Positions 1 through 7,537 are shown, counted from the first letter of the stretch. The stretch is 36,113 nt of DNA from Gammaproteobacteria bacterium (GCA_030148325.1 JASBTR010000066.1:1-36113); one strand, 5' to 3'. Notes: generated by a model not told the origin, from the letters alone. Numbers and translations are program-made.

Positions 1-117
1 TTAGGCTGATTTTGAGGAAATTTTAGTCCTGACAAGGCATTTTTTACGTATCAATGCACTCCATTGATAGTAAAAAATAACGCAGGCAGGGCTAAAATTA
101 GCCAAAATCAGACAATA
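1..117. repeat. 117-bp palindromic repeat, copy 1 (MITE-like)
   Basis: This stretch is identical base for base to 9217-9333. The element is itself an imperfect palindrome: the left end (GGCTGATTTTG...) and right end (...CAAAATCAGAC) are complementary, and the centre holds TCAATG/CATTGA arms. Just downstream, 120-137 carries TGAAAGATCAACAGACCC. That is the reverse complement of the left flank of copy 2, so the mobile unit is probably longer than 117 bp. The copy begins at the window edge and may be cut off. No transposase is encoded. It looks like a non-autonomous element or an internally deleted insertion sequence. Confidence 0.85.
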
Positions 118-234
118 GATGAAAGATCAACAGACCCTACGCATGATGACTAATACCACAAAAATGGAAGGGATTATCGCCCCACCCACATAGCGAATAA
201 GCCGGAATCCGACAGGCTTCCGGCTCCAGCTTGC

Positions 235-243
235 TGATATAAT
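235..243 (+). promoter_or_regulatory. Candidate extended -10 promoter for mobAB
   Basis: TGATATAAT matches the extended -10 consensus TGnTATAAT exactly. It lies 35 bp before the mobA ATG. No convincing -35 hexamer is seen, which fits an extended -10 promoter. Inferred from sequence only. Confidence 0.45.
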
Positions 244-278
244 TTAGAACTCCACCGGCTTCACCATTTGGAACAGCT

Positions 279-905
279 ATGCGTACAGATTTACAGGATA
301 TCCATCTTATTACCGGGATTATTCTCGCCGGAGGCCAGGCAACCCGCATGCAGGGCCGGGACAAGGGGCTGGTTGAGCTTCAGGGACAACCGCTGATTCA
401 GCATGTTATCGATCGGATCCAGCCCCAGGTCGCTGAGATCCGCATCAATGCCAATCGCAACCTTGATGACTACCGCCAGTTCGGTTTTCCGGTATTCAGT
501 GATGCCAACCAGGATTTTCAGGGACCTCTGTCTGGTATGTTGCAGGGGCTGCGCCAGCCCAAACCACAACATTCAGGCTCGGAGCGCTCAGGCTGGATTG
601 TCTGTGTTCCCTGTGATGCACCACTGCTACCGCCTGATCTGGTGTCGCGTTTTTGTCAATCACTGGGGGAAAAAGATTATCTTGCTGTCGCTGATGACGG
701 GAAATGGATGCAACCCACGTTCTGCATGCTCCACCGATCACTGGCTGACAGCCTTGAAAAGTATATTGCCGGCGGTGGCCGTAAAACCGGCGACTGGCTG
801 CGTCAGGAAGATGCCTTGCGAGTGGATTTTTCCGATCAACGACCGGCCTTCACCAATATCAACAGTAACCAGGATCTGCAACAGTACCCCGGAAAACCAG
901 TATGA
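279..905 (+). CDS. mobA: Molybdenum cofactor guanylyltransferase
   Basis: MobA transfers GMP from GTP to molybdopterin-Mo to make the bis-MGD cofactor of DMSO-reductase-family enzymes such as nitrate reductase and formate dehydrogenase; it is cytosolic. The 208-residue product has the nucleotidyltransferase signature near residues 15-31 (ILAGG..TRMQGRDKG), a GPLSGML segment near 82-88, and VPCDAPLLP with the metal-binding Asp at 113. The family usually has RMGG where this protein has RMQG. The length fits (E. coli MobA is 194 residues). The stop overlaps the mobB start by an ATGA, so the two genes are translationally coupled. The assignment is secure from motifs and from the mobB and moeA neighbours. 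Confidence 0.93.
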   Translation: MRTDLQDIHLITGIILAGGQATRMQGRDKGLVELQGQPLIQHVIDRIQPQVAEIRINANRNLDDYRQFGFPVFSDANQDFQGPLSGMLQGLRQPKPQHSGSERSGWIVCVPCDAPLLPPDLVSRFCQSLGEKDYLAVADDGKWMQPTFCMLHRSLADSLEKYIAGGGRKTGDWLRQEDALRVDFSDQRPAFTNINSNQDLQQYPGKPV

Positions 906-1426
906 ATAAAAGCCCCTCTCCCCTGCTTGGTTTCATCGCTTTCAGCGGCACCGGTAAAACTACTCTGCTCAGGCAACTAATTCCTCTCCTGAAAGAGCAG
1001 GGGCTGAAAATAGGTCTGATCAAACATGCCCATCACCGCTTTGATATCGATATTCCCGGCAAGGACAGTTACGAGTTGCGCAAGGCCGGCGCCGATCAGG
1101 TACTGGTCGCTTCACAGCAACGCTGGGCTATGATAACGGAGACACCCGAGCAGAAAGGCGATCCGGCGCTAACCGATATGCTCACACATCTGGATCAATC
1201 CAGGCTGGATTTAATCCTGGTCGAAGGCTTCAAGCATGTCGCCTTTCCCAAGCTGGAACTGCACCGCCCGGCATTGGGTCATCCCCTGTTGTTTCCGGAT
1301 GATCCGGATATCCTCGCTATCGCCACCGATGCAGCACTGCAACAGGAAACCACACTACCGGTGCTGGATATTAATCAGCCAGCGGCCATTGCAGATTTTA
1401 TCCGGCAGCATATTCTGGCATCCTGA
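902..1426 (+). CDS. mobB: Molybdopterin-guanine dinucleotide biosynthesis adaptor MobB
   Basis: MobB is a GTP-binding P-loop protein that assists MobA in MGD synthesis; it is not strictly essential in E. coli. The 174-residue product opens with a Walker A loop at residues 14-21 (FSGTGKTT). This is followed by the family's conserved stretch IGLIKHAHHRFDID near residues 37-50 and a Walker-B-like LILVEGFKH near 100-110. Its length equals that of E. coli MobB (about 175). It starts inside the mobA stop codon. A large palindromic repeat follows the gene and separates it from moeA. Confidence 0.92.
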   Translation: MNKSPSPLLGFIAFSGTGKTTLLRQLIPLLKEQGLKIGLIKHAHHRFDIDIPGKDSYELRKAGADQVLVASQQRWAMITETPEQKGDPALTDMLTHLDQSRLDLILVEGFKHVAFPKLELHRPALGHPLLFPDDPDILAIATDAALQQETTLPVLDINQPAAIADFIRQHILAS

Positions 1427-1439
1427 AGCAACAATCAAT

Positions 1440-1605
1440 AATAAACAACCCCGCAGCAAGCTACGGGATATTAGTCGAAGGAACAATCTGAACCGCCAGG
1501 ACGCAAAGGACGCCAGGAATTGTTTGGCTAAAATTTGGCGTCCTTTGCGTCCTGGCGGTTAATATTAATTACAGCAAGCTGTGGGGAATTAAACCCGTAG
1601 AGATT
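1440..1605. repeat. Long palindromic intergenic repeat (AACCGCCAGG family), copy 1
   Basis: Two perfect 25-bp inverted arms (1491-1515 and 1536-1560) begin and end with AACCGCCAGGACGC/GCGTCCTGGCGGTT and enclose a 20-bp loop. The flanks CAGCAAGCTACG, TTAGTCGAA and AACAATCTG recur at 31820-31870 beside a related hairpin, so the repeated unit is about 150 bp. A fragment (AATCTGAACCGCCAGGACGC) also occurs at 2948-2970. It carries no coding capacity. The hairpin could end transcription after mobB, but it lacks a T-run. Confidence 0.8.
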
Positions 1606-1681
1606 AACGCTGAAATCGAACGAATCGCTTTATGGCATAATCCCCTTTTATTTCACCCGCAACCGTAGAAGAACGCGAATC

Positions 1682-2911
1682 ATGAACCAATCCCCCCCTT
1701 CCCTGATGAGCCTGGAACAGGCGCTAGAACAGATTCTTAACAGCATCGCACCTATCGAGGATGTCGAGACGCTGGGCATCATGGATGCCTTCGGCCGCAT
1801 TCTTGCCGAATCGATTCACTCCCCCCTGAATGTACCGCCTTATCAGAATTCCGCCATGGATGGTTACGCCGTACGTAGCGCCGATCTACCCACCAGCGGT
1901 GAAACCACGCTGGAGCTCATCGGAACATCATGGGCCGGGACACCCTTTGCCGGTGAGGCAGGTGAAAAACAGTGCGTGCGCATCATGACCGGCGCAAAAA
2001 TACCCGCGGGCGCAGACACCGTCATCATGCAGGAAGATGTACAGAAAAATGACCAGCACATCACGATCGGTGTCGGTCATAAAGCCGGACAGCATGTGCG
2101 CCACATCGGTGAAGATATTCGTGAAGGCGAGGAAGTCCTGCAGCCCGGCAAGCTACTCAAGGCTGCCGAACTGGGACTGCTGGCCTCTCTGGGTATCGCT
2201 GAGGTTCAGGTTCGACGTCCCCTGAAGGCCGCCTTTTTCTCCACTGGCGATGAACTGTGCGCAGTCGGTGAGCCGCTGGAAGAAGGGCAAATTTATGACA
2301 GCAACCGCTATACCATTTTCGGCATGCTCAAAGGCCTGGGTGTGGAAATTCACGATCTGGGCGTCATCCGGGACCAGCGTGAGGATGTAGAAGCCGCCTT
2401 CACGCGTGCCGCAGAACTGGCCGATATCGTCTTCACTTCCGGCGGCGTGTCGGTGGGTGACGCGGATTTCGTCAAGCAAACCCTGGAAAAACTGGGCACG
2501 GTCAATCTCTGGAAAATCGCCATGAAACCCGGCAAACCACTGGCCTTTGGCCGCATCGGCAAAGCGTATTTCTTCGGCCTGCCCGGCAATCCGGTTTCAG
2601 CCATGGCGACCTTCTATCAGGTTGCCCTGCCCGCCCTGCACAAACTGATGGGGCAAACTGCGCAGACACCGCTGCGGCTCAAATTACGTTGCCTGGACCG
2701 CCTGAAAAAAAGACCGGGACGTATAGATTTCCAGCGCGGCATCCTGGATTATGAAGATGGTGAACTGGTGGTCAGAGGCGTAGGGGCACAGGGATCACAC
2801 ATTCTCAGCAGCATGAGCCGGGCAAACTGTTTCATCATTCTGCCCGCCGAACAGGGAACGGTAGAAGCCGGCAGCAGGGTTGAAGTACAGCCCTTCAGCA
2901 GTTTGATGTAA
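1682..2911 (+). CDS. moeA: Molybdopterin molybdenumtransferase MoeA
   Basis: MoeA inserts molybdate into adenylated molybdopterin, the step before MobAB act. At 409 residues it has the usual length. Visible family motifs are the N-terminal NSAMDGYAVR near residues 57-66, the MoCF-binding signature GGVSVGDADF near 254-263, and MKPGKPLAFG followed by GLPGNPVSAM near 281-308. It is preceded by the palindromic repeat that follows mobB, so it may have its own promoter. The ATG follows a purine-rich AGAAGAACGCG. MoeA with MobAB indicates that the organism makes Mo-bisMGD enzymes encoded elsewhere. Confidence 0.94.
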   Translation: MNQSPPSLMSLEQALEQILNSIAPIEDVETLGIMDAFGRILAESIHSPLNVPPYQNSAMDGYAVRSADLPTSGETTLELIGTSWAGTPFAGEAGEKQCVRIMTGAKIPAGADTVIMQEDVQKNDQHITIGVGHKAGQHVRHIGEDIREGEEVLQPGKLLKAAELGLLASLGIAEVQVRRPLKAAFFSTGDELCAVGEPLEEGQIYDSNRYTIFGMLKGLGVEIHDLGVIRDQREDVEAAFTRAAELADIVFTSGGVSVGDADFVKQTLEKLGTVNLWKIAMKPGKPLAFGRIGKAYFFGLPGNPVSAMATFYQVALPALHKLMGQTAQTPLRLKLRCLDRLKKRPGRIDFQRGILDYEDGELVVRGVGAQGSHILSSMSRANCFIILPAEQGTVEAGSRVEVQPFSSLM

Positions 2912-2947
2912 GGATAAAGTCCAGGAGAAAAGAATAAACACCCCCAT

Positions 2948-3004
2948 AATCTGAACCGCCAGGACGCAAAGCCCGGTAGGGTGGGCACGGGTTTTATGCC
3001 CACG
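2948..3004. repeat. Chimeric repeat fragment with GTGGGCA...TGCCCAC hairpin
   Basis: A truncated copy of the AACCGCCAGG element (2948-2970) runs straight into GGTAGGGTGGGCACGGG...TGCCCACGC, a different small palindrome with arms GTGGGCA (2980-2986) and TGCCCAC (2996-3002). The abrupt junction suggests one repeat inserted into or recombined with another. Confidence 0.6.
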
Positions 3005-3012
3005 CAGCGAAC

Positions 3013-3101
3013 AAAAAATGGGGTCAGAGTAAAAATTTTCTGGTGCTTACTTTTATTAAACTAATAACATTAGAACAATTTTTACTCTGACCCCATTTTT
3101 T
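3013..3101. repeat. 25-bp inverted repeat, GGGGTCAGAGTAAAAATT family
   Basis: Perfect 25-bp arms (3013-3037 and 3077-3101) enclose a 39-bp AT-rich loop. The core GGGGTCAGAGT is, from memory, a widespread palindromic element in Gammaproteobacteria, often seen near REP-associated (Y1) transposases. No such transposase is in this window. It lies just downstream of the thioredoxin-like gene and may serve as its transcription end on the minus strand. Confidence 0.75.
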
Positions 3102-3111
3102 TCAATTTTTT

Positions 3112-3486
3112 TCAGGCGTTTTGCGCTTTCTGTTCGTCTTCGATCTGCTTGCGCACTTCATCCATGTCCAGTCCCTTTGCCTGCTCCAGCAATTGCTCAA
3201 ACGCCGGACCCTGCATCGCGCCCGCTTCGGCATAGATAATGATCTGCTCACGGAAAATCATCAGCGTAGGAATAGAACGAATATTGAACTGTCCTGCCAG
3301 TTCCTGCTCGGTCTGGGTGTCGACCTTGGCAAAAACAATATCCGGGTATTTTTCAGAGATTTCCTCATAAACCGGGCCAAATGACTGACAGGGACCACAC
3401 CAGGGCGCCCAGAAGTCAATGATAACAAAGTCATTATTTTCAATAACTTCTGGTAAATTGTCTTTGGTAAGTTCAACCGTGGCCAT
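3112..3486 (-). CDS. Thioredoxin-family protein
   Basis: This is a 124-residue cytosolic thioredoxin fold protein with the classical active site WCGPC at residues 29-33, followed by the FAKVDTQ strand and the cis-proline segment RSIPTL. It has no signal peptide. The C-terminal 20 residues are unusually charged (E/K/Q rich) and extend past the normal thioredoxin fold, which ends near residue 105. The redox-active pair is intact, so disulfide reductase activity is expected. It may not be the housekeeping TrxA: the segment after WCGPC is QSFGPVYEEI rather than the usual KMIAP. An AGGAG lies about 8 bp before the ATG. It is transcribed alone, between repeat elements. Confidence 0.85.
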   Translation of the reverse strand: MATVELTKDNLPEVIENNDFVIIDFWAPWCGPCQSFGPVYEEISEKYPDIVFAKVDTQTEQELAGQFNIRSIPTLMIFREQIIIYAEAGAMQGPAFEQLLEQAKGLDMDEVRKQIEDEQKAQNA

Positions 3487-3587
3487 GGCCCTTCTCCTGA
3501 AAATTTAGAAACAGATTAAATTAGAATTTACTTATATAGAGGGTTCCCGCCAGAATTTCAAGCAACAAAGGCTAAATAAAATCAGGC

Positions 3588-3622
3588 GTAGCCTGGGTAA
3601 TGCGAAGCAAAACCCGGGAACA
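3588..3622. repeat. Small REP-like palindrome (CCTGGGT...ACCCGGG)
   Basis: CCTGGGTAATGCGAAGC followed by AAAACCCGGG forms an imperfect hairpin at 3592-3618. Its GCGAAGC..AACCC core resembles the larger perfect palindrome at 24039-24127. It sits between the Nudix gene and the thioredoxin-like gene. Confidence 0.5.
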
Positions 3623-3639
3623 AGGCATGATAAGCCCCA

Positions 3640-4080
3640 TCATACCGGATTCAGAGGCGCGAGCTCGCCGGTTTTCAGATAATGAAGATAATCACGAATG
3701 ATGCGATCATGATCAAATGCCAGTTTGTCTGGCAGGCTGCTCACCGGAAACACCCCAAGCCGGCGTGCATCATCGGCGGCAATCGGCATCCCTGCGGCTT
3801 CAGCAACATAAACCGCACTCACTGTATGACCCCGCGTATCCCGCTCCGGATCAGAATAGCAGCCCAGCAGGCATTTCAGACTGACAGGCAGTGAAATCTC
3901 CTCCATGGCCTCTCGCACCGCCGCCTGCTCCAGCGTTTCTCCTGGATCGACAAAGCCACCCGGCAGCGCCCAACCACGGGGTGGATAACGGCGCTCAATT
4001 AATACTATTGGATTTCCGGGACGATCTGTCAGCTCAACGAGGATATCAACCGTCAGCAGTGGGGTAACCGGTCTGTTCAT
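3640..4080 (-). CDS. Nudix hydrolase
   Basis: This is a 146-residue protein with a Nudix box at residues 42-64 (GFVDPGE...REAMEE). The catalytic REx2EE core is intact; the Gly that usually follows two residues after EE is Ser here. Nudix enzymes hydrolyse nucleoside diphosphates linked to a second group. The WALPGGFVDPGET context is typical of ADP-ribose or NADH pyrophosphatase-like members, but the substrate cannot be read from sequence. Its ATG overlaps the stop of the upstream Hsp15 gene (ATGA at 4077-4080), so the two are co-translated. Confidence 0.88.
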   Translation of the reverse strand: MNRPVTPLLTVDILVELTDRPGNPIVLIERRYPPRGWALPGGFVDPGETLEQAAVREAMEEISLPVSLKCLLGCYSDPERDTRGHTVSAVYVAEAAGMPIAADDARRLGVFPVSSLPDKLAFDHDRIIRDYLHYLKTGELAPLNPV

Positions 4081-4481
4081 TGGGATTGCTGGTTTTTGTT
4101 GATGAAGCGAATAATTCGACGCCGGGCGCGTTTGTCCGGACGCTTCTTCGGCCCGCTGGAGGCGGCTACCAGTTTGCGTTCGGCCGCCTGCTGCTCCCGC
4201 AAACGAAGACTTTGTTCATCCTCCTCATACAGACTACGGGCCTGTGTTGCCGGCCCTCGTTTTGTCGCGACAGCCCTGACCACCAGGGTAAAGACCGTTG
4301 CGCCTTTGGTAATGCGCATTTCATCACCCAGATTGACGTTACGGGAAGGTTTGACGCGCAGGCCATTGACATGTACGTGACCGCCATTGATGGCTTCTAC
4401 TGCCAGCGCCCGGGTCCGGTAAAAACGGGCAGCCCAGAGCCATTTATCAAGGCGTACACCTGCCGGAGTGGTTTTTTGCAT
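4077..4481 (-). CDS. hslR: Heat shock protein 15 homologue, S4 RNA-binding protein
   Basis: In E. coli, Hsp15 binds free 50S subunits carrying a nascent chain and recycles stalled ribosomes. The 134-residue product matches its length (133). The N-terminal S4 domain spans roughly residues 8-60, with RLDKWLWAARFYRTR and the loop GGHVHVNG..VKPSR. The C-terminus is strongly basic (KKRPDKRARRR), as in the family. It is the first gene of a two-gene unit with the Nudix hydrolase; no heat-shock promoter was identified upstream. Confidence 0.9.
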   Translation of the reverse strand: MQKTTPAGVRLDKWLWAARFYRTRALAVEAINGGHVHVNGLRVKPSRNVNLGDEMRITKGATVFTLVVRAVATKRGPATQARSLYEEDEQSLRLREQQAAERKLVAASSGPKKRPDKRARRRIIRFINKNQQSQ

Positions 4482-4562
4482 GCAATAAGAAATTAGCTCG
4501 TTGGTTGACAGCGGTCGGAATCAAAGTTAAACACTACCATCGTGTTGATATCTTCATAGCCA

Positions 4563-4713
4563 ATCTTAATCCATAAAGGTTTTTATTAAACGCAGAGAAC
4601 GCAAAGGCGCCAAGACGCAGAGGTTATATAATATTTTTTTATTAAATAATGTTTTTCTTTGCGTCTCTGCGCCTTTGCGTTCTCTGCGTTAATTATCCAT
4701 ATTTATGGATGGG
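4563..4713. repeat. Long palindromic repeat (CGCAGAGAACGCAAAGGCGC family), copy 1
   Basis: Imperfect inverted arms of about 35 bp (4589-4623 and 4657-4691) centre on CGCAGAGAACGCAAAGGCGC, with an AT-rich loop. The outer flanks (ATCCATAAAGGTTT on the left, TCCATATTTATGGATGGGC on the right) recur in reverse orientation at 27406-27528, so a roughly 130-150 bp element is present twice. It lies in the gap between the lipoprotein gene's end and the Hsp15 gene. Confidence 0.8.
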
Positions 4714-4751
4714 CACTGACTATGAGTGAATTTGATTCCAACCCGGGAAAA

Positions 4752-5510
4752 TCAGAATTCCCAGTCAATATCGCTGCTTGTCTTCGCTTCGTCCACCGGC
4801 ACCAGCGCCGGGTTTTTCTGATAGGGAATATGTTCCAGCAGTTCACGCGCGCTCTGTCGTGCAATATCGTTAAAACTGATCGTATTATCCGAGAATGTAT
4901 CGGTAGCCAAATTTAGCTCCTCCAGCCCTTCCCAGACAATCGTCCCTTCCTGGCTGTCCCATATCTGCAGGAAAACCCGCAGATTCGCGCGCTTGGTTTC
5001 TATCAGTCTCAAACCCAGCACGCCCAGACGACCTGCCGTCGTCTGCTCAAACCCCGCCAGTTTTAGCTGCGCAACATAACGCACCCCGGTTATTTCGCCA
5101 ATCTTGCGCAGAGTATCCCGCTGAAAAATACCGGTATTCTGATATTCATCAAACATGGCTTTATAGGCCGCGGACAGATTGGCGCGGTTAACAGCGCTCA
5201 ATGTTTCCGGCAGCGTCACAACCCGAATATCTTTATGTTCACTCAGAAGAATACTGACAAAAGACAGGGCCAGGGACTGTCGATCTTCTTCCCGGCCGGT
5301 AATCGAGGAGGGCGTGATAAAAGCAATCCCCCCATGTTGTAAATCACCGGGGTTGAGATCAATGCTGCGATGCTGAAGGGAAGTGTAAACCGTAGGAGCA
5401 GTGCCACAGGCTGCCAGCCATAATGGTATAACCAGTATGAAAACCAGGCGGCTTATTCCTGCGTAAACAATCCCTCTGTTCGCGACACTTTGTTTTCCCC
5501 ATCCCTTCAT
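4752..5510 (-). CDS. Uncharacterised lipoprotein
   Basis: I do not recognise this 252-residue protein. It has a hydrophobic N-terminal segment ending in a lipobox, LAAC, with the lipidated Cys at 35. Residue +2 is Gly, so outer-membrane sorting is predicted by the Lol rule. The mature part reads as a compact alpha/beta domain. It includes GGIAFITPSS, a helical DEYQNTGIFQRDTLRKIGE stretch, and a strand-rich FLQIWDSQEGTIVWEG segment near 190-205. That layout resembles the small periplasmic lipoproteins loosely related to CsgG/DUF4136-type folds, but this is a guess. The start is supported by GAGGAG 6 bp upstream. It is monocistronic and divergent from the next gene. Confidence 0.75.
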   Translation of the reverse strand: MKGWGKQSVANRGIVYAGISRLVFILVIPLWLAACGTAPTVYTSLQHRSIDLNPGDLQHGGIAFITPSSITGREEDRQSLALSFVSILLSEHKDIRVVTLPETLSAVNRANLSAAYKAMFDEYQNTGIFQRDTLRKIGEITGVRYVAQLKLAGFEQTTAGRLGVLGLRLIETKRANLRVFLQIWDSQEGTIVWEGLEELNLATDTFSDNTISFNDIARQSARELLEHIPYQKNPALVPVDEAKTSSDIDWEF

Positions 5511-5703
5511 GCCTTTCTCCTCGGCTACACCAGTTTATCAGCACAACCTGTTTACTGAAATGTCCTGATACTATCGGCAAACCAAAACACGGGCTTTAGC
5601 AGTTTCTCTACTCTAAGTATAGAATAGATATCAGCCGACACCCTAATTATAATCATCAAATAATCATCGAACATAACCCCTGCTTTTCTCATAGATAAAA
5701 ATT

Positions 5704-6393
5704 ATGACCATTAAATTCAGCCCTCATCCCGGCCCACGTGAGCGCCACCTGCGTCGCCGTTCTGGCAACCCGCTTTTTCCTGCTGCCGCGCAAAATATCA
5801 GCGAAGCACAGATTCAGGAAGCCCGTGAAGCTGATGAAAAAGAGCTCAATCATTTTCTTCGTTACTTTCGAGATCTGGTGCAGGAAGCCATTGATCTCAA
5901 GCCGGAAGCAGAGAGTGAAACCATTCTTGACCTGAAGGAACGGCTGGATAAATGCTATGCCCACTGCTGCGCATTACCGGGTGAAAAAAGTGAGATCCAG
6001 GCGGCTATCAACAAACTCATCGAGGTCATTATGAAAGCTGTGCGCCAGGGAGCCGCTAATGATCCAGTCGCACTGGACAAACTGGTGGAAGAAGACCAGG
6101 CGAGGAAAATACATAATGAACTGCACCAGTTTAGCCTGGTCGCCGATCTTATGCTGCCGGACTCCCCTGTCAGCAAGGAAGAACTGGTGCCCAGTCTCCT
6201 TTCGGAATCTGAAACCGGGCTAAACGCGGCCCTGCAGCTCTTTGATCAGGCTCAACTGACACAAATTTATCAGGCGGCCAAAACCCTTGTTGGGCAACTG
6301 CCGATGGAAACGGGCAACCAGCCCGAGTTGCAGAAAAAGATAAAATTAATTGAAACCGCCCTGAATATGAGCAAGGTTCCGCTCTCAGGCTAA
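5704..6393 (+). CDS. Conserved-looking helical protein of unknown function
   Basis: This is a 229-residue soluble protein with no signal peptide or membrane segment. The first 30 residues are basic and low in structure (HPGPRERHLRRRSGNP). The rest is predominantly amphipathic helix rich in E, K, L and Q, e.g. EADEKELNHFLRYF near residues 41-55. There are two Cys (CYAHCC region, near 88-92 with the adjacent one), but no CxxC zinc motif partner is seen. The gene ends 5 bp before the YcgL gene, so they are likely co-transcribed. I recognise no family and assign no function. Confidence 0.7.
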   Translation: MTIKFSPHPGPRERHLRRRSGNPLFPAAAQNISEAQIQEAREADEKELNHFLRYFRDLVQEAIDLKPEAESETILDLKERLDKCYAHCCALPGEKSEIQAAINKLIEVIMKAVRQGAANDPVALDKLVEEDQARKIHNELHQFSLVADLMLPDSPVSKEELVPSLLSESETGLNAALQLFDQAQLTQIYQAAKTLVGQLPMETGNQPELQKKIKLIETALNMSKVPLSG

Positions 6394-6398
6394 CGATC

Positions 6399-6656
6399 AT
6401 GGAAACACTTGACTGCAGCATTTATAAAAGCAGCCGGAAAGCAGATACCTATCTGTTTGTCCCGCAAAACAATGAGCTGGAAAACCTCCCCGGCCCCCTT
6501 CTTCAGGCGCTGGGAAAACTCGAACATGTGATGGATTTATCCCTCACTACGGGGAAAAAACTGGCTCAAAGTGATGCCCGCAGCGTGATGAAAACCCTTA
6601 GATTACAAGGTTATTACCTGCAACTTCCTGCACACAAACAACCAATATCACAATAA
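6399..6656 (+). CDS. ycgL: YcgL domain protein
   Basis: This 85-residue protein matches the YcgL family (UPF0745), a small alpha/beta protein of unknown biochemical role restricted mainly to Gammaproteobacteria. Typical features seen are CSIYKSSRKADTYLFVP near residues 6-22, a central LPGPLLQALGKLE, and LRLQGYYLQLP near the C-terminus. It begins 5 bp after the unknown helical gene, probably in one operon. Presence of YcgL supports the gammaproteobacterial placement. Confidence 0.88.
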   Translation: METLDCSIYKSSRKADTYLFVPQNNELENLPGPLLQALGKLEHVMDLSLTTGKKLAQSDARSVMKTLRLQGYYLQLPAHKQPISQ

Positions 6657-6768
6657 ATTCCCTGTATTTTTCTCTGTTAAAAACCATATAAAAGTGCAGG
6701 TGCACAGTTTATCCTGTTGTTTTTATTGAGATAATTATCTGTACGCCCGGTTTTTCGGGCTGAAACTT

Positions 6769-6867
6769 ATGCTTGCCAAGTTTGAAATTTCATTTATTAT
6801 CTATTGCGTGAGTGTGACAACGATCATGCTGGGACTCACTGGGGGGGAAACCTCAGGGGCAATATAA
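6769..6867 (+). CDS. Possible 32-residue hydrophobic small ORF
   Basis: An ATG-to-TAA reading frame encodes a short peptide with a hydrophobic run (FEISFIIYCVSVTTIMLGL) suited to one membrane pass. It ends 25 bp before dsrE2. No clear ribosome binding site precedes it, and it begins just after a small hairpin (GCCCG...CGGGC at 6745-6760). It may be chance. Conservation upstream of dsrE2 in relatives would decide. Confidence 0.22.
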   Translation: MLAKFEISFIIYCVSVTTIMLGLTGGETSGAI

Positions 6868-6892
6868 CAAATTAATATTTAAGGAGCATGTC

Positions 6893-7516
6893 ATGACAGT
6901 AACTGCTGAGGCTCAAGTTGAGTCTGCAAATACAAGCGATCTGGAGCGAATCATTTCTGAAAAACTTGATGAAATGTTGCCCAGGAAACTTGAAGAAATC
7001 GAAGCCAACAAGACACCACAGATGTCTATTATCGCCACCAAAGGCACACTGGACTGGGCTTATCCTCCCTTCATCCTAGCCTCCACCGCAGCCGCGCTGG
7101 GATGGGATGTTACCATCTTCTTTACCTTCTACGGCCTGCTGCTGCTGAAAAAAGATCTGGCAGCCAAAGTCAGTGGTCTGGGTAACCCGGCCATGCCGAT
7201 GAAAATGCCTTTTGGCCCGCAGTGGTTCCAGAATATCGAATGGCCTATGCCAAATGCCATTATGGCCGGTATCCCGGGTTTTGAAAATGTGGCCACAGGC
7301 CTGATGAAGAAAACCTTCAAGAACAAGGGTGTCGCAACCGTTGAAGAATTGCGCGAGCTGTGTGTTGAAGCTGAAGTGAAAATGGTCGCCTGTCAGATGA
7401 CCGTTGACGTATTCGGTTTCTCTCAGGATGAGTTCATTTCAGACGTCCAGGATTACGTTGGCGCCGCTTCCTTCCTGCCGGTTGCTTCAAAATCTGACGT
7501 CTGCCTCTTTATCTAG
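6893..7516 (+). CDS. dsrE2: DsrE2 family sulfur-trafficking protein (DsrE/DsrF/DrsH-like)
   Basis: DsrE2-type proteins take part in cytoplasmic sulfane-sulfur transfer with TusA and rhodaneses in sulfur oxidisers. The 207-residue product has a charged N-terminal extension (1-45), then the core MSIIATKGTLDWAYPPFILASTAA split over residues 44-67, and a hydrophobic WDVTIFFTFYGLLLL near 71-85. A methionine/proline-rich loop follows (NPAMPMKMPFGP). Two conserved Cys lie at 157 and 167 (ELCVEAEVKMVACQMT); the second matches the usual persulfide-carrying position. It has a strong AAGGAG 8 bp before ATG and a strong terminator after it, so it is probably monocistronic. No tusA or dsrAB is adjacent. 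Confidence 0.88.
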   Translation: MTVTAEAQVESANTSDLERIISEKLDEMLPRKLEEIEANKTPQMSIIATKGTLDWAYPPFILASTAAALGWDVTIFFTFYGLLLLKKDLAAKVSGLGNPAMPMKMPFGPQWFQNIEWPMPNAIMAGIPGFENVATGLMKKTFKNKGVATVEELRELCVEAEVKMVACQMTVDVFGFSQDEFISDVQDYVGAASFLPVASKSDVCLFI

Positions 7517-7537
7517 GAACAGCCGCAAGTTCGACCA

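Noticed and set aside
403..909. 168-codon frame overlapping mobA in another plus-strand frame
   Set aside because: mobA motifs and the ATGA coupling to mobB fix the true frame.
3121..3384. 87-codon plus-strand frame over the thioredoxin gene
   Set aside because: It is antisense to the WCGPC-bearing gene and has no motif.
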